Of a stretch of 64,000 nucleotides of DNA, positions 1-10,200 are shown piece after piece. A program made the translations under genes and the position numbers. Under the pieces are notes generated by a model. It was not told where the DNA came from. It saw only the letters and a list, made by a program, of their open reading frames with translations, and made no database searches. The stretch spans positions 1 through 64,000 of the forward strand of contig NZ_NOIN01000008.1 in the NCBI RefSeq assembly GCF_014596565.1, read 5' to 3'. Each line of letters starts with the position of its first letter. Position 1 is the stretch's first letter. Origin of the DNA: Pseudomonas sp. PSB18 (GTDB lineage: Bacteria > Pseudomonadota > Gammaproteobacteria > Pseudomonadales > Pseudomonadaceae).

Positions 1-2
1 TG

Positions 3-809
3 GACACCGCGACCGTCGAGTTGTGGCTCGACGGTGCGGACGAGCCTTTGGCAAGGGTGCGGGCCAGAGGCAACGATGGCTACTGGTTCTATGACGCGCA
101 CCTGCCGGTAGGCACCTATACGCTGCGGGCCAGGCAGTTTTTTCAAGATGAAGAATCTGTCTTCAGCCCCGACCATGCCTTCACCGCCGTGCCGGCCATC
201 CCGGTGATCGAGTCGCCGGCACTGCAGCAGCACCTCGGCGCAACGGTGACGATTTCCGGGCATGGCTACACCGGCGACTGGATCGACGTGGCCTGGAGCG
301 ATGCACCCGACACGGTGTTGGGCAGGGTGCAGGTGCAGGCGAACCGGACCTGGTCGATTCCCCTGGCTATCGAGCGCCCGGCTGGTCCTCATTCATTGAT
401 CGTGCAGCAGGAATGCGACGGGTACAGCTCCGGGTGGAGCGCGACCCATGAGGTGCTGTTGTTGTCCGCGGCTCCAACCTTCACGACGCCGGAGGCGGGG
501 CACTGGTTCGCGGGTACGGCGTTCTTCGAAGGCACCGGTGAGAGCGGCAAGCGCGTTGAGGTGTCGCACTGGTTCGACGCCCGGCAGCTCGTTGCGCAGG
601 ACCGCCCGGTGACTGACGGAGTCTGGGCGGCTTCGCCCGACACCCCGTTGCGGCTCGGCGCCCACTGGGCGAGGGCCCGGCAAGGCGATTCGGATTGGGG
701 GGATAGCCAGCGCTTTGAGGTGGTACCCACCGAGTCAACCCGGGTATCGGTTGTGAGCGATCTTGCGCAAGGCAAGCCGAGGATCGGGGAGGCGGGCCAT
801 GGACTTTGA
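3..809 (+). CDS. Ig-like repeat protein, 3' part only
   Basis: The reading frame is already open at base 3, so the 5' end lies outside the window; 268 codons are visible. They encode roughly the last three beta-sandwich (Ig-like) repeats of about 90 residues. Each has the pattern of a central G-x-W turn and a closing A-x-Q strand, as in the next gene. Bases 1 to about 588 are almost identical to 2801-3388 of the next gene, apart from a divergent patch around 140-166 and a few single-base changes; beyond 588 the two drift apart. The last 11 bases overlap the start of the next gene, which suggests translational coupling. The function is unknown. By position it belongs to the Tc-toxin-like operon, as a possible adhesion or binding partner (inference). 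Confidence 0.75.
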   Translation, partial: DTATVELWLDGADEPLARVRARGNDGYWFYDAHLPVGTYTLRARQFFQDEESVFSPDHAFTAVPAIPVIESPALQQHLGATVTISGHGYTGDWIDVAWSDAPDTVLGRVQVQANRTWSIPLAIERPAGPHSLIVQQECDGYSSGWSATHEVLLLSAAPTFTTPEAGHWFAGTAFFEGTGESGKRVEVSHWFDARQLVAQDRPVTDGVWAASPDTPLRLGAHWARARQGDSDWGDSQRFEVVPTESTRVSVVSDLAQGKPRIGEAGHGL

Positions 810-3537
810 TGATGTCGAAAAAGATGAGCCATCAAAGGACGTTGTTAACAATCTGATTGAAATCAGACTGCCCGAGCATGGCTATGTGCCTGCGACGTTC
901 GAGGTGTCGGGGATCAATGGCATACCTGGAGCCTATCCCGTCACTGTCTGGCGAGCTCACCAAATCGACCAGCTGGGTACCGGTACTGTCAATGGCGATG
1001 GTACTTGGAAGGTGAGTGTCACCATGCCGAGCGGGGTCGACAGCATGGAGATATACGCCACTCAACCCAACAACCGTAATCCGGATAACTACAGGAGGGT
1101 CCACAGGTTCCTGACGACACTGACAAAGCCCGCATCGGACAGCGTGGTGCGCGCCAATGAGGTCGTTTTCGGGGGGACGCGATTTCCAGACACAAGGATC
1201 TGGGTCTATGAAGGGAGTCTTGTGCTGGCTTACCTGGGTGACGTGACACCCGAGAGAACATGGGAAGTCAGGCCAACTGAGCCACTGTCCAGCGGCGTTC
1301 ACTCGGTGAAGGCCCAGTACAAAGTCGGGGACCTTACCGGAACGAGTGTGACGCCTGAGGTCTCGTTCACTGTCTTGGGTCAGTTGGTCATCAACCCTCT
1401 CTCAGTTGCTCAGGAGATGCGTTTCAATTTAACCGGAACCAACAGCATGGCGGGCGCCACCGTCGACGTGAAGATCGACTTTAACGATGTCCGCGTCGGC
1501 GGTGGGGAGGTGACGGCGAGCGGTGCCTGGAGGGTCAGCGTAGAGGTGCCGGAAGCGGGCCCGACTTCGCTGGTGGCCGAGCAGACCTATCGGGGCGTAA
1601 CATCGCCACGCAGCGTCGCCCAAGCGATCAAGATCAAGCCGCCGAGACTGGTGAACATCCAAGTCACCTACCCCAGCCCTGGCGCCGTCAGGTTTTCGGG
1701 CTGGGGTTACTCTGACGCCAGGCTGGAGGTTTTCAGCGGCGACGCCCTCCAGGTCCATACCGTTGTCGGGAGTAATGGCTCGTGGGCCATCGACTGGCCC
1801 GATCAGCCGCCTTCAGCCGCACTCCAGATGAATGCCCAACAAGGGGTTCCCGATGGAGAGGGCGGCTGGATCTATTCTGTTCGCAGTGACAATTTCACGG
1901 TCACCGTGCCCGTCCCGGTCCCCACCCTGACGGTGACGGTGGGTGCCGATCGCAAACCGGTGTTTTCCGGTGTCGGTCACAGTTGGACGGGACAACCCGC
2001 GGCGCAGATCGAGGTGCTGCGCGTGGGAGAATCGACGCCTGTCGTGCCGATTGTCGATGTCGCCAACAACAGGTGGTCAAGCGCTGCGTCCGAGGCCTGG
2101 AATCCAGGCAGTTATACCGTTGAAGCCCGGCAACTGTTCAATGGCATCCCGTCTGAGCCAACCGGAACGCAAACCTTCGTCATCCGGTCCCCGGTGCCCA
2201 CCGTGGAGTTTCGCCAGGATGGCTTGACTCCGCACTTCTCCGGTACCTGCCTGGCGGGTGCAGAGGTGCACGTGTGGTTCGACGGGGACTCTGCTTCGCC
2301 CTATGACGCGCAAGTGAGTGGCACCACCTGGAGTTTCACCCGGGCGGAACCGTTCGTGCCCGGTCCGCATACCGTCAGGATCAAGCAATCCTTTGGCGGC
2401 CAAACCTCGGATGAGGTGCCGCTGTCGTTCGAGGTCGTCGGGTTACGGCCGGTCATCACCTCACCAGTGGATGATGAAGAGGTGGACCACAACCCGGTCA
2501 TCCAGGGCTCGGGTGGTATCCCTGGGGCTTTGATGCGCGTGTTTGATTTCGTGTCGAAAATCCCTCTCGGCGAAGCCGAAGTCACCGGTAACGAATGGTC
2601 GGTGCCGATTACCGAGGATCTTGCGTTTGACGATCACAAGGTTTACGCGGTCCAGCAATACGGCGACTTTCCCTCCGAGGACAGCGAACCCGTCAGCTTC
2701 AAGGTGATCCTGTTTCCGCCCACCATCGACCATCCGCAGCCGGGCGATGCCATTGCCCGGGTCTCGGTCATTGACGGCTATGCCCGCAAAGTGTCGGGGC
2801 TGGACACCGCGACCGTCGAGTTGTGGCTCGACGGTGCGGACGAGCCTTTGGCAAGGGTGCGGGCCAGAGGCAACGATGGCTACTGGTTCTATGACGCGCA
2901 CCTGCCGGTAGGCACCTATACGCTGCGGGCCAAGCAGTTCTTCAAGGACAAGGACTCCGATTTCAGCCCCGACCATGCCTTCACCGCCGTGCCGGCCATC
3001 CCGGTGATCGAGTCGCCGGCACTGCAGCAGCACCTCGGCGCAACGGTGACGATTTCCGGGCATGGCTACACCGGCGACTGGATCGACGTGGTCTGGAGCG
3101 ATGCACCCGACACGGTGCTGGGCAGGGTGCAGGTGCAGGCGAACCGGACCTGGTCGATGCCCCTGGCTATCGAGCGCCCGGCTGGTCCTCATTCATTGAT
3201 CGTGCAGCAGGAATGCGACGGGTACAGCTCCGGGTGGAGCGCGACCCATGAGGTGCTGTTGTTGTCCGCGGCTCCAACCTTCACGACGCCGGAGGCGGGG
3301 CACTGGTTCGCGGGTACGGCGTTCTTCGAAGGCACCGGTGAGAGCGGCAAGAATGTTGAGGTGTCGCACTGGTTCGACGCCCGGCAGGTGATCGTCCCGG
3401 ACCTTGCGGTGGCTGACGGCACTTGGGCGGGCTCGCCCCGGGAGCCATTGACGCCTGGCCCGCACTGGGTAAAGGCGCGGCAGGCCGGCTCGGACTGGGG
3501 AGAAAGCCCGCGTTTTGACCTGGCCCAGGACCTGTAG
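799..3537 (+). CDS. Large Ig-like repeat protein (about 10 repeats)
   Basis: Protein of 912 residues made almost wholly of about ten repeats of 85-95 residues. Each has a Pro-rich opening, a central G-x-W turn, and an A-x-Q strand followed by a closing F-x-V strand. No signal peptide or membrane segment is visible, so it is not an ordinary Sec-exported adhesin; Tc toxins also lack Sec signals. The ATG at 799 was chosen because a GGGGAGG ribosome site sits just upstream and the gene overlaps the preceding stop by 11 bases. Its last 740 bases are a near copy of the preceding partial gene. The next gene (TcaA-like) begins 36 bases downstream. The binding role is inferred from repeat architecture and context only. 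Confidence 0.8.
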   Translation: MDFDDVEKDEPSKDVVNNLIEIRLPEHGYVPATFEVSGINGIPGAYPVTVWRAHQIDQLGTGTVNGDGTWKVSVTMPSGVDSMEIYATQPNNRNPDNYRRVHRFLTTLTKPASDSVVRANEVVFGGTRFPDTRIWVYEGSLVLAYLGDVTPERTWEVRPTEPLSSGVHSVKAQYKVGDLTGTSVTPEVSFTVLGQLVINPLSVAQEMRFNLTGTNSMAGATVDVKIDFNDVRVGGGEVTASGAWRVSVEVPEAGPTSLVAEQTYRGVTSPRSVAQAIKIKPPRLVNIQVTYPSPGAVRFSGWGYSDARLEVFSGDALQVHTVVGSNGSWAIDWPDQPPSAALQMNAQQGVPDGEGGWIYSVRSDNFTVTVPVPVPTLTVTVGADRKPVFSGVGHSWTGQPAAQIEVLRVGESTPVVPIVDVANNRWSSAASEAWNPGSYTVEARQLFNGIPSEPTGTQTFVIRSPVPTVEFRQDGLTPHFSGTCLAGAEVHVWFDGDSASPYDAQVSGTTWSFTRAEPFVPGPHTVRIKQSFGGQTSDEVPLSFEVVGLRPVITSPVDDEEVDHNPVIQGSGGIPGALMRVFDFVSKIPLGEAEVTGNEWSVPITEDLAFDDHKVYAVQQYGDFPSEDSEPVSFKVILFPPTIDHPQPGDAIARVSVIDGYARKVSGLDTATVELWLDGADEPLARVRARGNDGYWFYDAHLPVGTYTLRAKQFFKDKDSDFSPDHAFTAVPAIPVIESPALQQHLGATVTISGHGYTGDWIDVVWSDAPDTVLGRVQVQANRTWSMPLAIERPAGPHSLIVQQECDGYSSGWSATHEVLLLSAAPTFTTPEAGHWFAGTAFFEGTGESGKNVEVSHWFDARQVIVPDLAVADGTWAGSPREPLTPGPHWVKARQAGSDWGESPRFDLAQDL

Positions 3538-3573
3538 CCACCTCGTCTCCAATACTCGAAGCGGAGCACTGCG

Positions 3574-6500
3574 ATGAAAGATTCTCCGGCGCAAATTGCC
3601 AGTCGTTTTTGCGAACAGCTCTTGGCGGGACGACAGTCCGAGCCTCTGTCCGAACTGGGGCAGTATTTCGAGGCGGGCGGCTCGGTGTGTGCCCTGGCAC
3701 GCAAAGGGGCATCCGGGCTGGTAAACGAGTACGGGCTGGACCCCGAAGATGCCCAGGCGCTCACCTTACGCCTCAACGGCTTGGCAACGTGGGTGCTGCG
3801 CAGCTTCATCGAAGATCAACTGACCCGTCAGGAGCCGCTTCCTTCTCACCTGCGCCAAGGCCTGCTGGCGTTGGTCCCGGGGCCCACCTATGAAGAGCTG
3901 TTCAAGCCCAACTTCAGTAATAAATGCCCGGCGGATGCGATCGAAGCCATCCATTCGCCCGTGGCCTATGCGGTGTGGCTCAAGCACTGGTCCGAGCGCC
4001 GCCTCATCCCTTCCGAAAACGAGAATGCCTACGCGCTCACCCTGCGCCGCAAGGACCTGGGACTGCTGCGCGTCGACCCGGTGACGACATATCGGGTGGT
4101 GTCATCGGTCGAGGTGGTCAGCGCCGTGCTGGAAAAGTCCATCGAAGACTCCCTGAGTGAGGGCGTCGATCTGGATGAAATGCTGAGTCGGCGACGCTAC
4201 CCCAACGGGCTGCCTTATCACCACCCGTGGGTCACGCTGGATGAGTGGACCCGGGACCTGAAACTCTCCATTGGCCGTGTCGTGCAGCTGTGCGATCCAG
4301 CGTTTCCCTATTTCCTGCGGGCGCTGCCCTGGGGTGGCAACAGCGGCGCTGCCCTGACCCAGGCGGCCCGGCTCAGCCCGGCGTTGCGGCAGCTCATGGT
4401 GGAAGAGTCGCTTTTCCCCGAGGGGGACACCGATGACTGGTTCAAGGTGAACTTCGGGGCGCGAGGTCTTGAACCGCTGAACCTGAACCAGACGGCGTTC
4501 TTCAACCAGCGGACCAAGCTGACTCAGCGTGGGCTGGAAGCCTTGCTCTCGGTCGAGTCGTTTGCCCCCTCGCTGTCCGACCATGTGCTGATACTCGATA
4601 CAGTGATCACCCCCGGACATGCGGGCTCGGTGTTCGTCAACAATGGGTTGGCGGATGACTCGATGAGCATCACCTATGGCGGTGATGCCAGCACCAATAG
4701 AATCATCGGGCTCATTGAAGACGTGACCTTCAATGACAGAATCGATCGGCTCAACCGCAAGATCCGACTGGACAACGCGTTGCAATTGCCCAGCCATGAA
4801 ACCGATGCACTGCTGGCGGCGATCATCGGTGCCGAGCTGAATCCCGAGGCACCGGCGGGCGGCCCGTCAGCGACGGAGCCGCCCGATTACTGGATGACCA
4901 GCAACACCGTTCGGGCCCTGGGACTGTTTCAGATGTTGCGGGAAGACTACCGCTGCTCGGCGGAAGAATTCGCGGCGTTCGTGGGCGAGATTTCGATTTT
5001 CGGACGGGGCACCGAGCTGTCGCAATTCGACCGGGTGTTCAACCGCGACGTGCTGTCCACACCGCCATTGCGGATGGACGACGGTGCGTTCGCGCTGATA
5101 CCGCAGACCGAGGCCGACGCGTTGACCGTCGCGCAGATCTGCGGTGGCCTGAACATCGACCTGGCGACCTATTTCAACCTGGCCCCGTTGATTGCCAGCG
5201 CCCAGGGGCTGACGGCGCTCAAGCGGAGCCGGCCGGTACTGTCCGCGTTCTACCGTATGGTCAGGCTGCCGCAGTTGTTGGGGATCGCGCCGAATGTGGC
5301 GGTGGAGATCCTCAACCGGCTGAGCGGCGAAGCCGGGCTCGCTGCGCTGCTGGGCTCGCCGGCGATCAACGCCCGCGCCGACTCGGAGTCACCGGACGCC
5401 TTGACCCAGATCCAGTGCCTGGAGGGATGGGGGCGCTGGTGCGCCAATAGTAACCTGGACGTGGCCTGGACCCTGGCGCGCGTCAAGCCCGTGCTGGCGC
5501 CCACCGAGCCCTCGGAGGCACAGGCCCGGCTGTTCGATCAGATCCGTTCGCAGCTCGCGCCCGCGTTGTTTACCGAGGCCGCGTTGCGCATGGGCGGTGT
5601 CTCGCCGTTGTCCAACGACCGGCAATGGACCCAACAGTTGCTTGAGCTGGTCGATGAACAGGGGTTAGTCATTCATCGCGACGAATCCACCGACCCGGCT
5701 TATGAGGATTATGCCCGGGAAGTGGTCGCGCGCGTGGTGCGGCGAGTGCTCGGTAAAGACGATCCGCATACCGTCGAACAGATCGTCGCAGTGGTGCTGA
5801 GCAGCCGTGCCGGCCAGCGTGGTGTGGTTCAGGAGAGCCTGGCGGTGTTTGGCGAACTGGCCTCGCCCCTGGCATTGCCGGTGCTGACCTGGGCGGGCAG
5901 TACAGTGCAAGAGGTGCTGGCCTATGTGTCGGGACGCTCGACGGCGGACGCTCCGTCAAGCGCCGGTGAGGAGGATGAGCCCGGCGACCCGTTTCTGGGC
6001 ATGCTCAACAGCTTTATCGGCCGCAGCGAGGTCGCGAAGGCGCTGAAGCTGAGCGCGGACTTCCTGACGCTTTATCTCGTCATCGGCGATGGCGTCGAAA
6101 ACGCACCCGCCACCGCCCCCTTCACGCCAAGTGCCTTGTACTACCTGACGGTGTACAACCGAGCCGTTGCGCTCAGCGAGGAACCCGAATCACAGCTGCT
6201 CGATTACCTGCAGCGGGTCAATGAACTGCCCGGTGATCTGTCCAGCGACGGCCTCCTGCTGGTACAGGCCCATGCCGCCGAGCTGCTGGCCGAACTCTTC
6301 GGCTGGAGTGCCGAGGAAGTGCTCGCCTGCGCCAAGCGTGTCAACGGCGGGCAGGGTTACATCCGCAGCCTGCAACACCTGGATCTGTTCACGCGCCTGC
6401 GGGAGTTCTCGCTCCAGAGCACCCTCGATGCGCCCACCATATTGAAAATGGGCACGTTGCTGCCCGACGCATCCTTCAGTGCTTACCGGGACCTGGCCGA

Positions 6501-7149
6501 TCAGGTCACGGCCCGGTTGGCGGACCCGAATCGGACGTCACCCCTGTACGGCCTCCACGCCGCCGGCGATCGGGTCGAGGTCCAAAGCACGGTAGGGACT
6601 ACCGAACTGGTCGCCAACAGCAGGGAAACCACGCAACTGACCGTTACGGTGACCCTTGGGCAGGAGCCCCAGATGAACGTCAATGTGTATTGGGGGGCGA
6701 CGCTGTGCCGTGTCGAACCGCAGAAGTCCACCACCAATGAGCAGGGGCAGGCCACCGTCACCGTGCATGCCGGTACCACCATGGGGCGTGATGTGATCAG
6801 TTACCGGCTCGATGCACGTGAGCCGCAGCCAGCGGTGACGATCAGCCTGGGCAATGATCCGTCCAGTTTCGAACTGGCGCGTCCGCAGGGCGATTTCGTC
6901 ATCCGGGAGGAAAAAGTCGGCGTTGACGTCACGCTGCGGGCGCTCATGTACGACAGACATGGCAACCCGGCTGCCCATGAGGCGGTGACCTGGAATCTCG
7001 ACCCGCTTCTCCCCGTTGCAGGCAAGACCAATGCCGAGGGGATAACCGAGGTGACGTTCACCAGCGCGACACCGCTGGAGATTGAAGAACCGATAGTCAG
7101 GAGGGGCAGCATCGATTTGGGCTTCCGCCCCGTCAAATTCGTCCCCTGA
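3574..7149 (+). CDS. Tc toxin A-component, N-terminal half (TcaA-like), with C-terminal Ig-like domains
   Basis: Protein of 1191 residues. The N-terminal part resembles the SpvA/VRP1 region of Tc toxin A subunits: a SPVAYAVWLKHW motif at about residue 128, a helical stretch, then LPYHHPW near 212. The middle is alpha-helical, as expected for the TcA shell. From about residue 990 to the end come two beta-rich Big-1/Ig-like domains, which I do not recall from classical TcaA. TcA proteins form the pentameric pore that injects the TcB-TcC cocoon toxin into target cells, usually insect cells. Here TcA is divided over this gene and the next, as in Photorhabdus TcaA/TcaB and Yersinia YitA/YitB. The start has GGAG nine bases upstream. 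No signal peptide is visible. Confidence 0.8.
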   Translation: MKDSPAQIASRFCEQLLAGRQSEPLSELGQYFEAGGSVCALARKGASGLVNEYGLDPEDAQALTLRLNGLATWVLRSFIEDQLTRQEPLPSHLRQGLLALVPGPTYEELFKPNFSNKCPADAIEAIHSPVAYAVWLKHWSERRLIPSENENAYALTLRRKDLGLLRVDPVTTYRVVSSVEVVSAVLEKSIEDSLSEGVDLDEMLSRRRYPNGLPYHHPWVTLDEWTRDLKLSIGRVVQLCDPAFPYFLRALPWGGNSGAALTQAARLSPALRQLMVEESLFPEGDTDDWFKVNFGARGLEPLNLNQTAFFNQRTKLTQRGLEALLSVESFAPSLSDHVLILDTVITPGHAGSVFVNNGLADDSMSITYGGDASTNRIIGLIEDVTFNDRIDRLNRKIRLDNALQLPSHETDALLAAIIGAELNPEAPAGGPSATEPPDYWMTSNTVRALGLFQMLREDYRCSAEEFAAFVGEISIFGRGTELSQFDRVFNRDVLSTPPLRMDDGAFALIPQTEADALTVAQICGGLNIDLATYFNLAPLIASAQGLTALKRSRPVLSAFYRMVRLPQLLGIAPNVAVEILNRLSGEAGLAALLGSPAINARADSESPDALTQIQCLEGWGRWCANSNLDVAWTLARVKPVLAPTEPSEAQARLFDQIRSQLAPALFTEAALRMGGVSPLSNDRQWTQQLLELVDEQGLVIHRDESTDPAYEDYAREVVARVVRRVLGKDDPHTVEQIVAVVLSSRAGQRGVVQESLAVFGELASPLALPVLTWAGSTVQEVLAYVSGRSTADAPSSAGEEDEPGDPFLGMLNSFIGRSEVAKALKLSADFLTLYLVIGDGVENAPATAPFTPSALYYLTVYNRAVALSEEPESQLLDYLQRVNELPGDLSSDGLLLVQAHAAELLAELFGWSAEEVLACAKRVNGGQGYIRSLQHLDLFTRLREFSLQSTLDAPTILKMGTLLPDASFSAYRDLADQVTARLADPNRTSPLYGLHAAGDRVEVQSTVGTTELVANSRETTQLTVTVTLGQEPQMNVNVYWGATLCRVEPQKSTTNEQGQATVTVHAGTTMGRDVISYRLDAREPQPAVTISLGNDPSSFELARPQGDFVIREEKVGVDVTLRALMYDRHGNPAAHEAVTWNLDPLLPVAGKTNAEGITEVTFTSATPLEIEEPIVRRGSIDLGFRPVKFVP

Positions 7150-7218
7150 AACAACGCTCCACCCAGCGCCACGGAGCTTGGCCGGTTGGCGACGACACCC
7201 ACCTCACAGGAGAGGGCA

Positions 7219-10200
7219 ATGGCTACGCAAGACATCACCCGGGCAACCGCCCTGCGCCGCGACGCGTTGATCGAATGTGCCTTGGGTATCAAGGAAATCG
7301 AAGACCATGACGCCGGTAAGGGGTACCCACCGATCAAGACCGCCGACGATCTGCTGGAGTGGCTGCGCACCGACCCCCTGGACAACCATCAGGTCAAGAC
7401 GACCTGGGTCGCCGAGGCGGTCAGTTGTTTCCAGCAGTACATCCACGCCGTCTACCAGAAGCTGGAGCCCGGCTACAGCCATCGGGAGTTCGACCGCAAG
7501 CACCTGAAAGACTGGGACATCGCCAGCCAGTATCCGCTATGGGCCGCCAGCCAGTTGCTCAAGTGCATGCCCGAAGACTACATCACCCCGTATGCGCGCA
7601 TCCGCAAGACCAGCTTGTTCAGGACGCTGGAGAACAACCTCAACCAGACCCGGCTGACCACCGACTCGGTGCAGTCGGGCGTGCAGCAATACCTGCGCGC
7701 CTTTGAAGAAGTGTGCAACCTGGATGTGCTCAACGGCTATGTCGATGGGCCCGATGCCCGCCGTGCCGACTATTACCTGGTGGGCCGGGAACGGATCGCC
7801 CCCTACCGTTACTTCTGGCGCAAGGCCGACGTGCAGCTGGACGCCGACACCCAGACGATCAATCCGGCGGCATGGAGCGAGTGGCAACCGGTCGATATCC
7901 CCGCCGATGCGCAGGTGCTCGACAGCCGCCTGGTCTTTTGGGGGGGACGCTTGTGCCTGGTCTGGGCCGAATGGCGCGAGGCCTTGTTCGATGGTGACGG
8001 CGGCCTGCAAAAGCCCTACGAGCTTGAGCTGAAGGTGGCCTTCATTACGCTGGACGGGAAGTGGTCGCCGCCGATACGGCTGAATCTGTCGGCGTTCGAC
8101 GAGGACGTCAGCCCGGGATGTCGGCTGGTGGCGGTGATGTTGCGCGACGACGTGGACCCGTTGTATCCCAAGGGGCGGTTGGCGGTGCACTTGACCAATG
8201 CGCGGACACTGGCTTTTCCTGAGATACCTCCCTGGCCGGTGGAGATCTACGAAACACGTGACGCACTGTTTCGTAAGGTGGCCGATGAAAAGCCGGTCAT
8301 GGATCACTTGGCCATGGTTCGTTTCTGGCACTCCTCGATCCTCCAGCAGCGAGTGGCCCCCGAAGGTTTTTCCCAAATGACAGAAGAGGTGTCGAGCGGC
8401 GCGAATCCATTGGTAGAGCAGTTCACCCTCAAAACGGTAGTGACAACGAGTGGAGGCAAACAGTACCTGCATTATCAAGCGCACTGTGCCCTGCTGATGC
8501 CCGGGAAGGCAGGAGAGGAAAAGACTTTCACCCTCTCGCTGCAGTACCCCTCAGGGGGGGACGACGAACCGGACATTTCCGAGGAGCACTCCGACAACGG
8601 CGGTTGGTCGTTTGGGTGGCGTGAGATCGAGCGCACAAGCTTCGCCGGTTTGACGGCGCGGTTCATCCTCAAGGGACCAGATAGTTTTGGTAGCAAGACC
8701 TTCACCCTGACGCTAAAGGGCGTTCCCACCGACCCCAGCCTGCCTTCCGTGCACAAGACCAACCCACGCGGGGCCCAATTCCTGCACCTCAACGACTCGG
8801 GGCTGGCACTCAAGTACGCGCGCCTGAACACCCTGATCGGCGCTGAGCTGGTGACACGCGCCAATGTGTCGATCGATGCCGTGCTCGATTGGGATACCCA
8901 GTTTCCCGACGAGCCGCCGCTGCCCGACGATTCGAACGAACCCAACGGCCCGTTCGACGGTGCCAACGGGCTGTTTTTTTGGGAATTGTTTTTTCATCTG
9001 CCTCACCTGGTGGCGACCCGACTCAAGGATGAGGAGCGCTTCGTCGAAGCCCAACAATGGCTGCATTTCATCTTCGATCCCCAAGCGATCGCCGACACAC
9101 AGGCCGAGCGGGCGGATCCGAAGCCGCGCTATTGGCGTTGCCGGCCATTGAACGTGTCCGGTAGCGAGGGGGACGGGGGGTGCGAAGCCGATAACCCGAC
9201 CGATCCTGACGCGATTGCCTATTCCACGCCGCGGCACTACCAGATGCTGATTTTCCTCGACTACGTTGCCAACCTCGTGGCCTGGGGCGACTGGTTGTAC
9301 CGGCAACTGACACGGGACAGTCTGGCCGCCGCCAAGATGCAATACCTGCGCGCCAAGAACCTGATGGGCGCCACGCCGGACATGCACACCCTCAGTCAGT
9401 GGACGCCTGCCACGCTGACGGAACTGGTGGCGGAGCTTGAAGACAGTGCCGCGCTCAGGGCGTTCGAGCAGGATCTGTTGCTGGATCCGGGATGGGTGCC
9501 GGTCAGGAGCCGTTTTTTTGAAGACCCCGGCGTTGTCGGCGTTGAGCGTTTCCGCCTGCCGGTGAGCCAGCGTGTGCTGCAGCTCTATGAGTTACCGGCC
9601 CAGCGCATGTACAACCTGCGCCATAACCTGACCATCGACGGTAAACCGCTGTCCATCGAGTTGTTCAGCACCATCAACCCTGCGGATCTGCTCAACAACC
9701 TGGCCGCCGGCGGTGCCGGGCCCGTGCGCCCCATGGGCGGGCCGTTGCGGGTTGCGGCGTTTCGCTGGCGCACGCTGTTCGATACAGCCCTGCGGGCGAC
9801 CCAGTATCTGCAGGACTGCGGCAACCAGGTGATGCGCTTGCTGGAACAGCAGGACCGGGGTGAGCAGGAACTGTTGCAACAGCGCCACCTGACCGAATTG
9901 AGCACCTTCGTCCGGACCGTTCAGGAGGAAAATCTGGAGCAGTTGCGGGACACGCTGGCGGCATTGAACAGAAGCCGCACCTTGACCGCGGAGCGGCAAG
10001 CCCACTACACGAAACTGTACAGCGAGAACATTTCCAGCAGCGAATACAAGGTCATGGGCGCCCTCGACACCGTTAAGCTATTGACGGCGCTGAGCACCTC
10101 GATGCAAGTGGCCGGCGCTGTGATCGATGCCTTTCCCAATGTGTTCGGCCTGGCCAACGGCGGCCATCAGTTCGGCAGTGCTCCAAGAGCCCTGGCTTAC

